A stretch of DNA of 64,000 nucleotides, taken from Caprella mutica (lineage: Eukaryota > Arthropoda > Malacostraca > Amphipoda > Caprellidae). The translations under genes were made by a program, and so were the position numbers. How positions within the stretch are numbered: position 1 is the first letter of the stretch; each line of letters opens with the position of its first letter. The stretch lies in NCBI GenBank assembly GCA_947561585.1, contig CANNZV010001154.1, positions 62,001-126,000 of the forward strand, in the 5' to 3' direction. The notes beneath the pieces were generated by a model that saw only the letters and a program-made list of their open reading frames with translations, searched no databases and was not told where the DNA came from. This document shows, one piece after another, positions 1 to 12,026 of this stretch.

Positions 1-136
1 TTGTCTGATGACTCTATCTTCTTGAGATGAGTCCAACACTGAAAGAAACACTTCAAATGATACACGTGTGAAGTAAATGGACATTGATACACACAAGTCA
101 TGTGAAGTTACATATATAATGATTTGGTATTGTTAT

Positions 137-446
137 GTACCCTCGCAGATTGCGGAAGGTTATATTTTAGGCAGCAGTAATTTATCTATATCTTGTAAAA
201 AGTGTATAAGCAATTTACCTATATTTTGCTAGGACGATTGATCAATGTCTAGGGAACAGCTGGTAAATTTTTTGAAGCGATCCGGTTCAAAGGTCAAGGT
301 CATTTATAACTCAAAAAGTATTCAACCATATTGCATGAAATTTGGTGGGGCGATTGGTCATTATCCAGGATCCAGTTTATAAGGTCATTTATATCCAATA
401 GGTTATTGGATGGTCAAAGTCACTTATAAGTGACGGCGAAGGTATG
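137..446 (+). mobile_element. Small inverted-end repeat, GCGAAGGTA family, copy 1
   Basis: Bounded by TACCCTCGC (138-146) and GCGAAGGTA (436-444), which are inverted copies of each other with one mismatch. The inside shares AAGGTTATNTTTTAGG near one end and GGATGGTCAAAGTCA near the other with the copy at 30318-30550, in the opposite orientation. No coding capacity. A miniature element of unknown class. Confidence 0.55.
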
Positions 447-636
447 CGATCAAAGAGTGCATGTCATCTTGTTTGTTTTGTAATTATAATAATTTTTGTG
501 TGGTAACGTACTGTTAAATAATGTTTATTTTTCTGCTCAAATTAAACTAACGTATGTTATACATGTAATGTTTTACTCATTTTTTTTATTATTTTCGTAT
601 TTGGATTATGGATTGTCTTTTTTCATTTTTACCATG

Positions 637-1003
637 TTTATCATTTTTTCAACGCTACTTGCAGTTTTAGAGGATAGCGCTAGGGTTATGCTCTACAACT
701 ACGAAGTCTTAGATTTTTGTGTTAGGTAGACTTGTAGGCTTTATTTACTATCACCCTCTTCCTTTTCCTCTTCCATCCGTGAGTGCAGCCATCGGTGCTT
801 GTGTCCCGTTTCGTCACATTCCTTGGTAAGTGACTGCATTCATGGAGTAGCTTTTCTGCATCCAGGAGCATTGTCACCGACGGTGGTAAGTGACTTTGTT
901 CATGGCCACTTTCCTTTCTGCCTGCTTGTATTTAATTTCCTTTTGATGTCAGCTATATAGCCTTTGGTTCCGAAGAAGACGTTAAACCACTACTGAATTA
1001 ATT
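637..1003 (+). repeat. Dispersed repeat family A, near full-length copy
   Basis: Shares ordered blocks with the copies at 22578, 36222 and 49730: TTTTAGAGGATAGCGCTAGG, TCACATTCCTTGGTAAGTGA, a CGGAGTAGCTTTTCTGCAT-like block, CCCTTGTATTTAATTTCCTT-like and GACGTTAAACCACTACTGAA-like blocks. About 370 bp, with no coding capacity, no poly-A tail and no clear inverted ends. It is probably a SINE or other non-autonomous element, but I could not recognise a tRNA-like head. Confidence 0.6.
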
Positions 1004-2106
1004 AATTTACTTCTTATTTTCCAGTAACACTGCATAAATAAAAACTTTGTTTACTTTTACATAAAATATAGCATTAAACTCTAACAATCTCAGTAATGAT
1101 TAAGTTATAGATAGGTCCTTTAAGCGATGTGCCTGAAGTAAAACATTCATATCATTAGATATATACTTTACCCTTTAATTCTCTAGCTAGCTCTCAGTAC
1201 CACTTTCCCTCGGGGGATAAACAAAGGGGTAAACACCCCCACACCTTGTAAAAAAACTGCAGACACACTCTGTTTTCAATAAATGAATTCGACATGGAGC
1301 TCCCCCCAATCCTCTTTATTTGAATTACTCTAGCTCTATCGTATGTGTTGGTAAAAGAGGAAGTTGGTTAGTTTAATGCACACTGTAATAAAAAGGAGAA
1401 CTATTTAGCAAATAAATGCAATTTAAAATGGTTTTAAAGTTTTTCTACAATACCAAACGTTTTGGTTTCTGAAGCAACGAGTTTATTTACAATTTTGATT
1501 ACCTGTAGACATGAAAAGATCAATGAAATTTTCAAAAACTGAGTTTTCTTCTAAGTATAAGAAACCTTAAAATTCATTTATTTATATAATAACTTTTACT
1601 TTAAAGCTCGTCCCGTTTCATATTACTTTAATTGCATATATTTTAAATGTTTTAAATATCAATATTGTAACGTCATTCTGCATTATATTTTGCCTTTTTC
1701 AATTTAATGTGCATGATTATATTTAGTTACTTTTCATAACATTAAAAAAATTAGTATATATAGTGTATTTTTTTATTTCAATTTATAAGTTATACTCAAT
1801 TCCTATATTAAACAACATTAATTCCCATGCAAATCCTTTTATCCTTTCTCGATGTAATTAATTCTTTCTATTAATTCATCTCCTCACTAATTTCGGGTAG
1901 TGACAATATTAAAAAACTTCCCCCCTCCATGTTTCGAATCAATCAAATTAGCCTCCATCACCGATACAGTCACCAGTGACGGTATCGAGATACCCTCTTC
2001 GATAAACTCTACTTCACCCTCCTCGTCCCCTCCTTTTACTCCATCAAAGGGTTGGGGGAGAGGGGGGGGAGTTACTTTGCACCCCCTCTCCCCTCCGAAT
2101 GCTTGT
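1004..2106. other. Non-coding, AT-rich, nothing recognised
   Basis: No splice-bounded open frame or known element seen. A C-rich/G-rich patch lies at 1920-2090. Confidence 0.4.
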
Positions 2107-2131
2107 CCCTGTACTAGTTACTAGTGCAGGG
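2107..2131. repeat. 25-nt near-perfect palindrome
   Basis: CCCTGTACTAG and CTAGTGCAGGG pair around the centre with twelve pairs, one of them a G-T. A direct repeat GGCAAGCTACTC follows at about 2148 and 2202. Confidence 0.6.
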
Positions 2132-2247
2132 ATTTGAAATTTTAAAGGGCAAGCTACTCATGAGATATTTGTGAAGTTGTTTGAGATGTAAAGGCAAGCT
2201 ACTCCCTCTATTTTAAGTGAATTACTTGTGTTGTTGTGAATACTTAA

Positions 2248-2281
2248 TAGATAATGTAGTTCCACATAGCTACATTATCTA
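2248..2281. repeat. 12-bp perfect inverted repeat
   Basis: TAGATAATGTAG (2248-2259) and CTACATTATCTA (2270-2281) are exact inverse complements with a 10-nt spacer. Function unknown. Confidence 0.6.
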
Positions 2282-2532
2282 AATTTAGTGGTGGAGTAGT
2301 ACATACATACATACACATACATAGTATTTACCCTGTATTATCGGTATATTATCGGTGTATCCTATGTAGTAGAATCATACTTTTTTTTATTCTAAAACAC
2401 AATAAAGTATTTTCATTTAAATATGTTTGTTATTTTACCTCAGGCAATAGGTATTATTTACATATATTGTGGTACTCCGGTCATTATTTTAAATATTTTT
2501 ACAGTTTTATTAGCTACTATTAATTACTATTT

Positions 2533-3086
2533 TAGCGTTCCTCTCTCTCCAATCCTAGCGTTCCTCTCTCTCCAATCCTAGCGTTCCTCTCTCTCCAATC
2601 CTAGCGTTCCTGTCTCTCCGATCCTAGCGTTCCTCTCTCTCCAATCCTAGCGTTCCTGTCTCTCCAATCCTAGCGTTCCTCTCTCTCCAATCCTAGCGTT
2701 CCTGTTTCTCCAATCCTAGCGTTCCTCTCTCTCCAATCCTAGCGTTCCTGTTTCTCCAATCCTAGCGTTCCTCTCTCTCCAATCCTAGCGTTCCTCTCTC
2801 TCCAATCCTAGCGTTCCTCTCTCTCCAATCCTAGCGTTCCTGTCTCTCCAATCCTAGCGTTCCTGTCTCTCCAATCCTAGCGTTCCTCTCTCTCCAATCC
2901 TAGCGTTCCTCTCTCTCCAATCCTAGCGTTCCTGTTTCTCCAATCCTAGCGTTCCTCTCTCTCCAATCCTAGCGTTCCTCTCTCTCCAATCCTAGCGTTC
3001 CTCTCTCCAATCCTAGCGTTCCTTTCTCTCCAATCCTAGCGTTCCTTTCTCTCCAATCCTAGCGTTCTTCTCTCTCCAATCCTTTC
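2533..3086. repeat. 23-bp minisatellite
   Basis: About 24 tandem copies of a 23-bp unit, TAGCGTTCCTCTCTCTCCAA plus TCC. Units vary mainly at CTCTCT, CTGTCT or CTGTTT; one unit is shortened near 3000. Non-coding. The strand bias is strong: very few purines apart from TAGCG and AA. Confidence 0.95.
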
Positions 3087-4335
3087 CTTCTCTCCTTTCT
3101 GGCGTGAATAAATTACTCTCCTAATGAGGAGTTCTTCCAGTGAAACTCCTGAAGCTCTCAGGATGTTAAAAGTTAGTTACCTAGAGTCCTGTCATGAACT
3201 CCTTCCTTCTACTTCAGTCTGCGTCCAAAAACCAAAAGGATTTGAATGGACATTTACTTTACTGAACATTGATTTCAGATTAAAATACGCAAAAATAGTA
3301 TGTATATATTTGTGAAATGAATTTATTATTGTTTTTAAAAATGATAGAAAAAAAAATCGAACTTTTCCACCATTTTCTGATAGTAGGAAATTTTATAGTT
3401 TTTTTTCTCAAAATCTTCTTATACGCATTTTAGAAAACAAGTCTAGATGCACAGATTATATGTACAGTGTGTAACCAATATTCATTCTTTTCCTGTCATT
3501 TATTTATTTAATTAGCTAGTAATGTTACCGGTTCGATAGGATGGTTTCATTCGAAAGGTTTACTTTCATTCCTTTGTAATTGGTTGCTACATCAAAGAAA
3601 TGTCCAGCGCTAGAATTAATCAATTCTATTGTCCCTATAAATGGTAGGGTAGCGTTCCATAATTGAAACACATACCATATTGTACCTAAATGAGTAAACT
3701 ACGAATAATGTGTAATGCTAATAATCGGAAAATTATTATCCAATAGTGAAATATTTCTGTATAGTAATTGCAAAATTACTGTACAGTAATTTTCGTATAG
3801 TTCAGAAGATACTATCATTCAAAAACCCGGTTGCCTTTTTTTAATCACCCTGTATAGTGAAATAATACATTGTGAATATTTTTCTTGAGTACCTATAATG
3901 ATAATAGGAAAAATGATTGGAAAATATTGTCTTTTAAAATAAAAAGTTTTTTCGTCACTCATATAGGAATGAAAATAAAATTTTGCATCTCTAAAATTTC
4001 TTCATATAAATGAATTTAAAATTGTTTAATGAATAATGCATTTTTTTCTAATCCACGAATAAAATGTTGTAACAGTAGCTTAACGTTTTAAGCCAAAAGG
4101 ATGAAATCATGTTTATGTTTATTTGGTCATGCTCATTATTATTGCATCGATTGTTAAGTGTTAAAAATAAGTAAAATATAATTGGTGAAAATTAATTCGA
4201 AAGATCAATCGTTAGATTAATGATAGTGAGTAGCATCACCAGATGGCAGCACCTATTTAAAAAGAAATTATGACACTATCTAATAAAAAAATTATAACTA
4301 TAATTTTCCTTGTTACCATTTGTAGTAAATGATTT
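3087..4335. other. Non-coding, nothing recognised
   Basis: AT-rich sequence without a gene-like frame or recognised repeat. Confidence 0.4.
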
Positions 4336-4430
4336 TATTCATTGAGCCATTTCTTTTCTGACTGCTTCTTCCAGTCCCTTGTATTCAATTTCCTGGAAGG
4401 AATCAAAGCAGACGTTAAACAAACCTAATA
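4336..4430 (+). repeat. Dispersed repeat family A, 3' fragment
   Basis: Holds the last third of family A only: GAGCCATTTCTTTTCTGACTG, AGTCCCTTGTATTCAATTTC and AAAGCAGACGTTAAACAAAC in the family order. Confidence 0.5.
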
Positions 4431-5307
4431 ATAATTTTTATGTACCTTGTATAAAGTACTATCAGGTACATTAATCAATGTAATGCTGTCAATTTCATTA
4501 GTAATTATTATGGTATTTAATTACAGTTCCCTTTAATGTTGCCAAATTTATCTGTATAAATAAATTTATCTGTATCTACGAATTTAAACATTAAACACAA
4601 TTTTGTTTTATTGAGTTAAGGCTAAGCCGTTTCTGTTTACCATACGGATTAATCAAAAGCTGATTAACATAGAAGGGGATTAAAAGATTAATTTATGTCA
4701 ATTCAGTTGGTATCATTTAATCAATGAATCTTAGAGTTACTAGTTACTGTTCATTAATTAATTATCAACTATAATCATATTCATGAAATTGTTATTACAT
4801 CAAACGAAACTATTTTTGCCCGTCAAATTATTTCCTTTTACATAAACATTTAATAGCAATTCCATGCAATAGTTTTTAAATCAGCGATACTAAGACCTTC
4901 CTATTTTTGCAATTTTGTTTATATTATTTTTTTGGATATTTTTTGTTCAACTATCAAATTCTTTCATTTAATAGATTTCATTTTCTTGTATTTACCTTCT
5001 AGTGCGAGAAATAAAATTCCTTTACCATATTAATGTGTTTATACACAAGGTTTTATTAATTTATTCAAGATGCAAAGCTAGAGGAGTAGGAGTATACATA
5101 ATATACTGATTATTAATTTACCCATCTAACTAACTTTTCTAGAATCATTACTGAGTGATTTCTATGTATACTTTTTAAACATTTACATTATTCCCTCTAT
5201 TCTCCTCTATTCTTGCTGTTTTAAATTATAATTTAATTAGATTGTTATAAACAACATCTCCCCTCCTTTTGTTTTTTACTCCCAAGTTTGTTTCCTCCAA
5301 CAAGTGT
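4431..5307. other. Non-coding, nothing recognised
   Basis: AT-rich sequence; no coding signal or repeat seen. Confidence 0.4.
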
Positions 5308-5358
5308 GTGGCAATTAAAGTCGTTCCCCCTGCACTCAGCTCGGTGTTTAATTGCCAC
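5308..5358. repeat. 12-bp perfect inverted repeat, 27-nt loop
   Basis: GTGGCAATTAAA (5308-5319) and TTTAATTGCCAC (5347-5358) are exact inverse complements. The patch is more GC-rich than its surroundings. It may be a relic of a mobile-element end. Confidence 0.55.
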
Positions 5359-5416
5359 GCCGCGGAACTGCCTTTCTGATTACTCTAATCCGCTTCTTGT
5401 GTTCTGCTTTCACTTG

Positions 5417-5760
5417 ATGGCCTTGATTGAAGTCCTGTGTGGCATTTTAGAGCTTTAAGCTTTCAGTATTTCAGTAAAATCCCTTTTATCTCATTTTCTA
5501 ATATTGGTATTTCAAACCTATTGATTTAGTGTTGCAAGGCTTTGATAGAAGTTCCTATGGGGCATTTTAAAACTTTGAGGTTTCAGTAAAATTTCTTTTT
5601 CATCTCATAACCTAGTATTGGTCTTGATTGATTTTAGTTGTAGGGCTATGATTGAAGTTTCTATGTGGGATTTAGGAGATTTGGGCTTACAGTAAAATGA
5701 TAATGATAATCTTTATGGAATAGATGAATATACTGCGAGAGAACATAAATGTAAATGATA
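5417..5760 (+). repeat. Degenerate ~110-bp tandem triplication
   Basis: Three diverged units each contain GATTGAAGT or GATAGAAGT, GTGGCATTTTA or similar, a CAGTAAAAT block, and a CTAATATTGGT or CTAGTATTGGT block. A weaker fourth unit may follow at 5820-5910. Confidence 0.5.
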
Positions 5761-5924
5761 TACATTTTTCTATAATTACCGCCCATACGAAGTTCGTTAG
5801 AAATGTTCGGGTGAAAATCACTTTTCATCACATTTGGTATTTTTAACCTACTGATTTATTTTGCTATCCGAGTCGGAACCTTCATAATCTGAAGATTACG
5901 GTAAATATTGATCGAAATGTAACG

Positions 5925-6126
5925 TAAAGGTACGTTCTGCATGCAGAGATTGTTGCAATCATCGCTCAGTGATGATCGTCCAGCAATAGGAATACATTGA
6001 ATTATAGCTATGCGATAATCGCTCGTTGCAAAACAGCTCCATAGGAATAGCATTGAACTAGTGATCAGCGATAATCACTTTGCGATGATCGCAATTAACA
6101 ATCGCTGCATGCAAAACGTACCTTAA
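5925..6126. mobile_element. Miniature inverted-repeat element, AAGGTACG family, full copy
   Basis: About 200 bp with long inverted ends: AAGGTACGTTCTGCATGCAG at the left, and CTGCATGCAAAACGTACCTT at the right. Subterminal ATTGTTGCAATCATCGC pairs with GCGATGATCGCAATTAACAAT. A partial relative lies at 24212. No coding capacity. Confidence 0.7.
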
Positions 6127-6454
6127 GATCGGTCAAACATAATCGTCGGGTTTCTTGTATGATATGTCCGACGAAAAGACGATGGTTTAAGCGTTTCACA
6201 TTTATGATAAATTATGATTGGATTTTCGTTTAATCCTAGTTATTGTCCTAGATAGATGATCATTTTATCATCCATTATAATCTCCTACGAGTTGCGATTA
6301 TAAATTTTAAACTGGGATGTAGTAAAAATAATTTATGCAGTTATACAAAAAAGGCTCCGGTTTCCTTCACTTTTACTTTGAATTGGTGGATTTATTTTCA
6401 CTTAATTCACCTTTTAATACATACCATTTCATCAATGAACAAAATCACAGTAAT

Positions 6455-6715
6455 GCTGGTCTCCCTTGATAAATGACTGTGTTCACGGAGTAGCTTTTGT
6501 GCATCATTGAGCCCTGTCACATAATATTATTAGGTACATAGTAACACTGTTTTCACGGAGTAGCTTTTTTGCATCATTGAGCCCTGTCACATAATATTAT
6601 TAGGTACATAGGGACAAACTACTGCTAGTCAACTCCTTCAAAGTCCCTTGTTTCTTCCTTTTAATATCAGCAATATATGGGTTTGGCTCTTCAACAAGTA
6701 TTCAATTAATTCAAG
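6455..6715 (+). repeat. Dispersed repeat family A fragment with internal 70-bp duplication
   Basis: Contains the family A block TTCACGGAGTAGCTTTTGTG and the CCTTGTTTCTTCCTTTTAAT block. The segment from TTCACGGAGTAGC to GGTACATAG occurs twice, 70 bp apart (6482 and 6552), nearly identical, so the duplication is recent compared with the age of the repeat. Confidence 0.55.
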
Positions 6716-6834
6716 CTGTTTCGCCTGATAAAATGTTGCCAAGTTACAAATGGTCTACAATTTCAATAACATTGTATATATAACTAGGCAATTAAGTCGA
6801 CTTTAGACAATACAACCCCAATTCTTTATGTTGA

Positions 6835-6956
6835 TAGGGTAAGTTCAGAATTATCGGAGGGTTACACATTTTCGATCATAAAGAAATATTTAACATTTAA
6901 ATTTTTTCCTTATGATCGAAAATGTGGAACTGTTCGATAACTCGTAACTTATCCTA
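6835..6956. mobile_element. Fold-back miniature element, TAGGGTAAG family, copy 1
   Basis: 122 bp that nearly folds on itself: TAGGGTAAGTTC and the inverse CGTAACTTATCCTA at the ends, and ATTTTCGATCATAA against TTATGATCGAAAAT inside. Flanking TA suggests a mariner-type TA target. A second copy is at 26223-26368. Confidence 0.7.
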
Positions 6957-7744
6957 GATACTTCCCTGTGTTCAAAGCAAGAAAGACTGCCTCTAAATTA
7001 CACATAAATTACCAGGCCAGGCTTATCACTCCTCCCTTTTGTGACTCTGTCTCTTTACAGATGGTTATTGCTTCATTTGCGTCCAGCTTTGTGACTGAGG
7101 ATTGCATCTCCCACCACAGAAATTATCAACGGCTCCCTATAGTAATATACCAACCACAGAAGATGATAAAATGATTCCACGACTATTTAATCGAAAATTG
7201 ATATACAATGAAAACATAGATTGTCTATCGTCTTTCGGCAGACTTATCTAAGGAAAACTGATGGCAATGAATTTCCATAATTATGATATTTTTCAAAACA
7301 AACGGTAAAAATTGATCTTATCAGCCTTTAATGGAAGATGTTTCTATTTCAGTTGTTACTAAACTCTTTTCGTTTTAGTTTACTTAATAAAATAATCTTA
7401 TTGATCCTTAAATGATGAAGAGGTTTGGAAGAGTTAGTTATTCTTTTAATTATTTGCAATGTTTATTGAAGTGAAACAGGATTTTTTTTAAATTAGGTTG
7501 AATTTGTTTATTTCAAGAAAGGGTAATACATATGCAATATGGTATTACAACATATTAAATTAAGCTTGTGAATTACACTTTTTCGGGTCTGAAATAAAAC
7601 AACCTATTATTTTCAACTGAAATGTATAAATATTTTGTACCGTATAAATCTCAAATCCCTAAGTCATTTCTCACAATTTTTAATACTATAAAAGAAATAA
7701 AATAAAGAATCTTCAAATTTGTCAGCCAGTTTAGTTTATTCGGT

Positions 7745-7865
7745 ATTTGATCGAACAAATCTGTGGAATTCCGTTCCAGTCGCTTTGAAATCTTTTAAGC
7801 CTTCGTTCAATATTGTGCCGTTAATGTTCACACTGAAAAGCTGACTCGACAAATAGTGTGCCAGT
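7745..7865 (+). pseudogene. Possible LINE reverse-transcriptase C-terminal remnant
   Basis: In one plus frame the sequence reads FDRTNLWNSVPVALKSFKP and continues NIVPLMFTLKS before stops. LWNS-x-P followed by a Ser/Phe-Lys segment resembles the tail of many jockey/CR1-type reverse transcriptases. The fragment is short and flanked by nothing else LINE-like, so the call is tentative. The minus-strand open frame here is probably a shadow. Confidence 0.3.
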
Positions 7866-7989
7866 AAGTCGCGTAATTGGTCAATAACACCAAAGTACTT
7901 CCGATAACGTGTATCGTTAAACCAAACACCGAGCTTATTGGTCTTTGTGATTTGCATACTTAAGTTCTTTCTTTGAATATTTCAAGAGG

Positions 7990-8030
7990 ATTATTACCTT
8001 CACAAAATTGCGGAAAGTTATGTTTTGATC
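7990..8030 (+). repeat. Fragment of the GCGAAGGTA family end
   Basis: TTACCTTCACAAAATTGCGG followed by AAAGTTATGTTTT resembles the left end of the copies at 137 and 30550 (minus). Short and partial. Confidence 0.35.
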
Positions 8031-8722
8031 GACATTTATTCATTTTTAATTACATGTGTACTCTGTATTTTACAATTGACTTAAATAATAATATATAACA
8101 AATTAATAATAACATTTCTTTTTTAAATAAGCTCTGAGTGCATAGCCAAATACTTTTTCTACCATTTTTTCATTCGAGAACCACATAATGTTCTACGATA
8201 AAGTTAAACTGTGTAGAATTGCGCCTGCGTTAATAATGATGTGGTGAGAGTTTATCTTTGGTATCTTCCCCTTGCAATTCCCCAGTCACATCTCACACCA
8301 TTAACCTCTCTGCTCCACCATCTTTCATAGGCTCCGTCCCTTGCCAAATTGGTTGTCATAACCGTCGGCGCCTTTTGCCCGGCATCTAAAGGACTCGCTT
8401 TTGAAACTCCAACAGGGGAATGTTATGGTTCTGGCTCTGAAAATTGGTAGCTTAGGATTTGGGGATAGGAAGGAGAAACTTGATGGTAGGGAGAAAGTGA
8501 CAAGTGCTATATTAGGGGTATTTGGTTTTGCAGCTGTTTAGTCACCAAAACAAAAAAAATAGAATATCAATCTAATTGATTATGTCCATTATACAGGTAT
8601 CTTGTTTAACTTTAGAGTCATTATTTTGTTTCCCGCTTAATTGTGTTATTTCTGAATTTGCCAAAGTGTATCATGCAGAAGTTCTCTAAGTGGGACAAGG
8701 AGTATGGGATTTTAAATCAGTT
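8031..8722. other. Non-coding, nothing recognised
   Basis: Mixed composition, slightly GC-richer at 8260-8420, but without a splice-bounded open frame I could support. Confidence 0.35.
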
Positions 8723-9038
8723 TGACTGTGTAGGTCTCTTATCCATGTGTAAGCAGACTGACTGTGTAAGTCTCTTATCCATGGGTAAGCAGACTGACTG
8801 TGTAAGTCTCTTATCCATGGGTAAGCAGACTGACTGTGTAGGTCTCTTATCCATTGGTAAGCAGACTGACTGTGTAAGTCTCTTATCCATGTGTAAACAG
8901 ACTGACTGTGTAGGTCTCTTATCCATGGGTAAGCAGACTGACTGTGTAGGTCTCTTATCCATGGGTAAGCAGACTGACTGTGTAGGTCTCTTATCCATAG
9001 GTAAGCAGACTGACTGTGTAGGTCTCTTGTCCATGGGT
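8723..9038. repeat. 36-bp tandem array
   Basis: About 8.7 copies of a 36-bp unit: GACTGTGTAGGTCTCTTATC then CATGGGTAAGCAGACT. Units differ at one or two sites (GTAGG or GTAAG; CATGGG, CATGTG, CATTGG or CATAGG). Because 36 is a multiple of three, open frames run through it on both strands; none looks like a real protein. Confidence 0.95.
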
Positions 9039-11871
9039 GTCTATTCTTGCCATCCGTGCTCTGGGTCGACACTGTTACCTGTGGTAGCCGAATAGTCGTC
9101 CTAGTTCATGGAGCGTACTTTCACTGTCCTCTCTTTTACTAGGTCTTCTTTTCTTTAAATCTCTTCGAAAAGGATAGGAACATCTCTTAAACACCTAAAA
9201 TTATAATACTTATTAGTTAATTTAATTAGAAAATATATTATTGTGTAGCAAATCATGCAAAATCTTCTGAATTCTGTCGCAAGTACTCTGTTCTCCTTTC
9301 CAGTGTTTCACTTCATTCAAACTAGTGAGTAAAAGTCACCTTTAGACGAAATATCAGTCTCCAATTTGGCTCGAGCCATTTCAGATTTCTCGCTTCGACA
9401 CATTTCTATTTTTGTGTGTACTATGTTATTCACTGGGTCGTGAAATTGAGCTTTGCGCTCCCCACCAATAAAAAAGATGAAGCCTGGAAAATTCCCTGGA
9501 ATGTTCAACAAATCCCCCCATTAATTTATCTCGCGGGTAACGTGTCATCCCGAATATATATGTGCAACAACTTTAAATAAAATGATATTTTATTCTATGA
9601 GGTAATTTAAGTTATTCTGCTTTAGTCTGACAAATGATTATTTTGATGGAGAAATATTAAACTATATTTCTGTGCATGAATTTAAATATTCAGATTTGAA
9701 TATATAAATTCGTCAATTAAACTCAAATAATTAGCATCATAAGATGACGTTAGTCTCAAAATTTCATAAAAATATGATTATTATGAATGATTAAAATGTC
9801 TTCAAAATCCATTGTTAATTTTCATGATAGATTATTAGTAGTCAGACCAACAAACTTCAAAGTAATTATGACATGCCTTGAATAGGTAATCGAATTCCAA
9901 GTTCTTATTTAATACAGTCTCAATCAACGTTTTCTGTTCTTTTTTGCGAGTAAATAAGATTTCCTTTTGAAGTCTGTGAAACTTCAGCACATCTCGTTAG
10001 TCTGAAATTTTGCTGATAAGAGAGCATCGAGAAATACAAAGGGTGTCAATATCTGTACTCGAAATAGACAATATGAACTCATAAAGAAAAATCGATGCCA
10101 CTTACCTTCAGACAAAAGAATGCTCTCGGTGCTTCTAATTGAAGAGAGGAGAGCCTGAGAATGAGCTAAAGAAAGCCTTTGTTTTAGGAAATGCAATTAA
10201 ACCTAAACAGATTATCTCAGGCAATTTATTTAGAGATAATCTTGTTGGATAATGAAGAAGATAGTGTCGAGTTAGTTAGCAGAGAGATAACATACGCTAT
10301 CAGTGAATCACATTGCTGGGTAACTAGATGAAGACTAATGGAACTTTGATTAAATAGTATTCAAAGATTCGCAGATGTAGGATGTCTGTTGAATGTTTTG
10401 GTGTATTGGACTGAAATTGGTGAAATATTGAACGAATCTTTTGGTACATTGCACTGAGACTCTCTTGGTAAAATGATAGATGGCGATTACTGAATTACTG
10501 CATGGTGGTTTGACGACTTCTGTATGAAAACTGGTTTATGTGAAGCTTGGTTTAATTAGAGAATGGTATTAAATTGAATAAAAAAAGAATATATTACCAA
10601 TATTTGTTTCTCAAGGACTATATGTTGAAATACTGGACAATAGTAGTTGCTAAAATCTAATGACAAAACATTAGATTTCGTTTTCAATGATGGTCTGCTC
10701 ATTATTATTCTTTTAGCCACTGAGTATTCATAATAGCTATTCAAATATTCTATGACCTTTTCCAGTCCTTTTCACAACTACATAAATGCCCACATTATCC
10801 AGCAGTTGAAGCAATGGATAAAACTTTACAGAACTATGAGATAATGTCAGTGAGTCCAGTTGTTCATAGTTTTGAATGTATAGTTTTTAACTTCAGCTCA
10901 TATTTATACTGATAATAGCTACGTGTCTCTTGAACACTGAAATTAGTTAAAAAGGTAAACTACTGCGTTCTGGAAGTATCACTGTTTAATTTTATCCTTG
11001 CTTATGAATATTAAAAGTTATTTCATGATTATATCCAAGGAATCCATTGTATTAAAATACAATTCTAATTTCCTAAAATACTCGATAATCACCTAACTTT
11101 TGTTATATTCGATATTCAAATCGAGATGCTCATTAGTAATACCTAAAAGCATTTTCTTTCTCGTTATACAGAACTCAGTTAATATTCTCGTTATAGAGAA
11201 GTATTTTCCATCTCTTACATTGGGATACTTTTTGACGGAAGTTTGGAACCATTATCCTAGAATGAAGACATCCCTTGTGTATATTTTCTCCCCGTCTCTC
11301 TTTTCTCTCCCCATCATTAACCGTAACATTATCCTTGCTTTTCATGATCTCCGAAACATCAGACATTTTTAAGGGGATTGCCTAGACTTTTCCCCTCTGA
11401 TTCTTCTCATTTTCCCCTCTGGCTCATCTCATTTTTCCAGTGCTCAAAGAACAAACAAGGCGAAAAATCAGATGGCGTTTATTTGAGGAATTTACTAACG
11501 ATATAAACTTGGCGCGACGGGGGTTTGTTTGTTAGCAAAGTTTAGGAGGAAGAGAAGATCAACTCCTGAGTTCTCGAAATCCGTTCTTCTTGATATCTTC
11601 TGTAGCTACCAAATATGGTTATATCTTCAATATTCAGAGCATAGGATTCGATTTGCCTGTTCTTTTATCGTGTATTCTGGTATTAGTTGAAGTGAAGTTT
11701 TGTTTGGAAAATTGAAAACATAAACCTACAAACAGCTTGAAAAGAAGTAATTGTATACACAATATAAAGATTCTCTAAAATTCCTTAAGAATTTAATGTT
11801 ACGTTGCGCGTACCATAATTCTTTTATTAATTATTCCCTACTATTAAACTAATACTATTTATTTTTTTCAG
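9039..11871. other. Non-coding flank or intron upstream of the first visible kelch exon
   Basis: AT-rich with no recognised repeat. If the kelch gene extends to the left, this is intron: the exon at 11872 begins in mid-codon. I could not find a convincing upstream exon. Confidence 0.4.
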
Positions 11872-12026
11872 TTTCAAGATCGTGGCAAGAAATCCGTGAT
11901 GACCACGGCTCCCGACCCCCCTCCCTTCAACAGCACACCATGGTGGCCAGTATGGGCAAACTTATAGTGTTTGGTGGTGAGCTGTGCATGAGCAACGAGA
12001 CGCCCCTTTGGATCTACGAGACTAAG
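11872..12026 (+). CDS. Kelch protein, first visible internal exon (kelch blade)
   Basis: A polypyrimidine tract and CAG end at 11871 and GTCAGC follows at 12027. The exon starts with two bases of a split codon, then 51 codons. It encodes a kelch unit: SRSWQEI, then QQHTMVASMGKLIVFGGE, then PLWIYETK. The GG doublet after LIVF and the W of the next unit match the kelch pattern. Other frames are closed by stops. The upstream exon that supplies the first base of the split codon was not found, so this is an internal exon. Confidence 0.88.

Noticed and set aside
7736..7957. 73-codon minus-strand frame as a gene
   Set aside because: The opposite strand looks more like a retrotransposon remnant; the frame is probably its shadow.
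8723..9038. CRISPR-like array with 36-bp unit
   Set aside because: Units are contiguous without unique spacers and the DNA is eukaryotic.
8643..9095. Open frames of 105-150 codons on both strands
   Set aside because: The 36-bp tandem unit keeps several frames open at once; no protein family resemblance.
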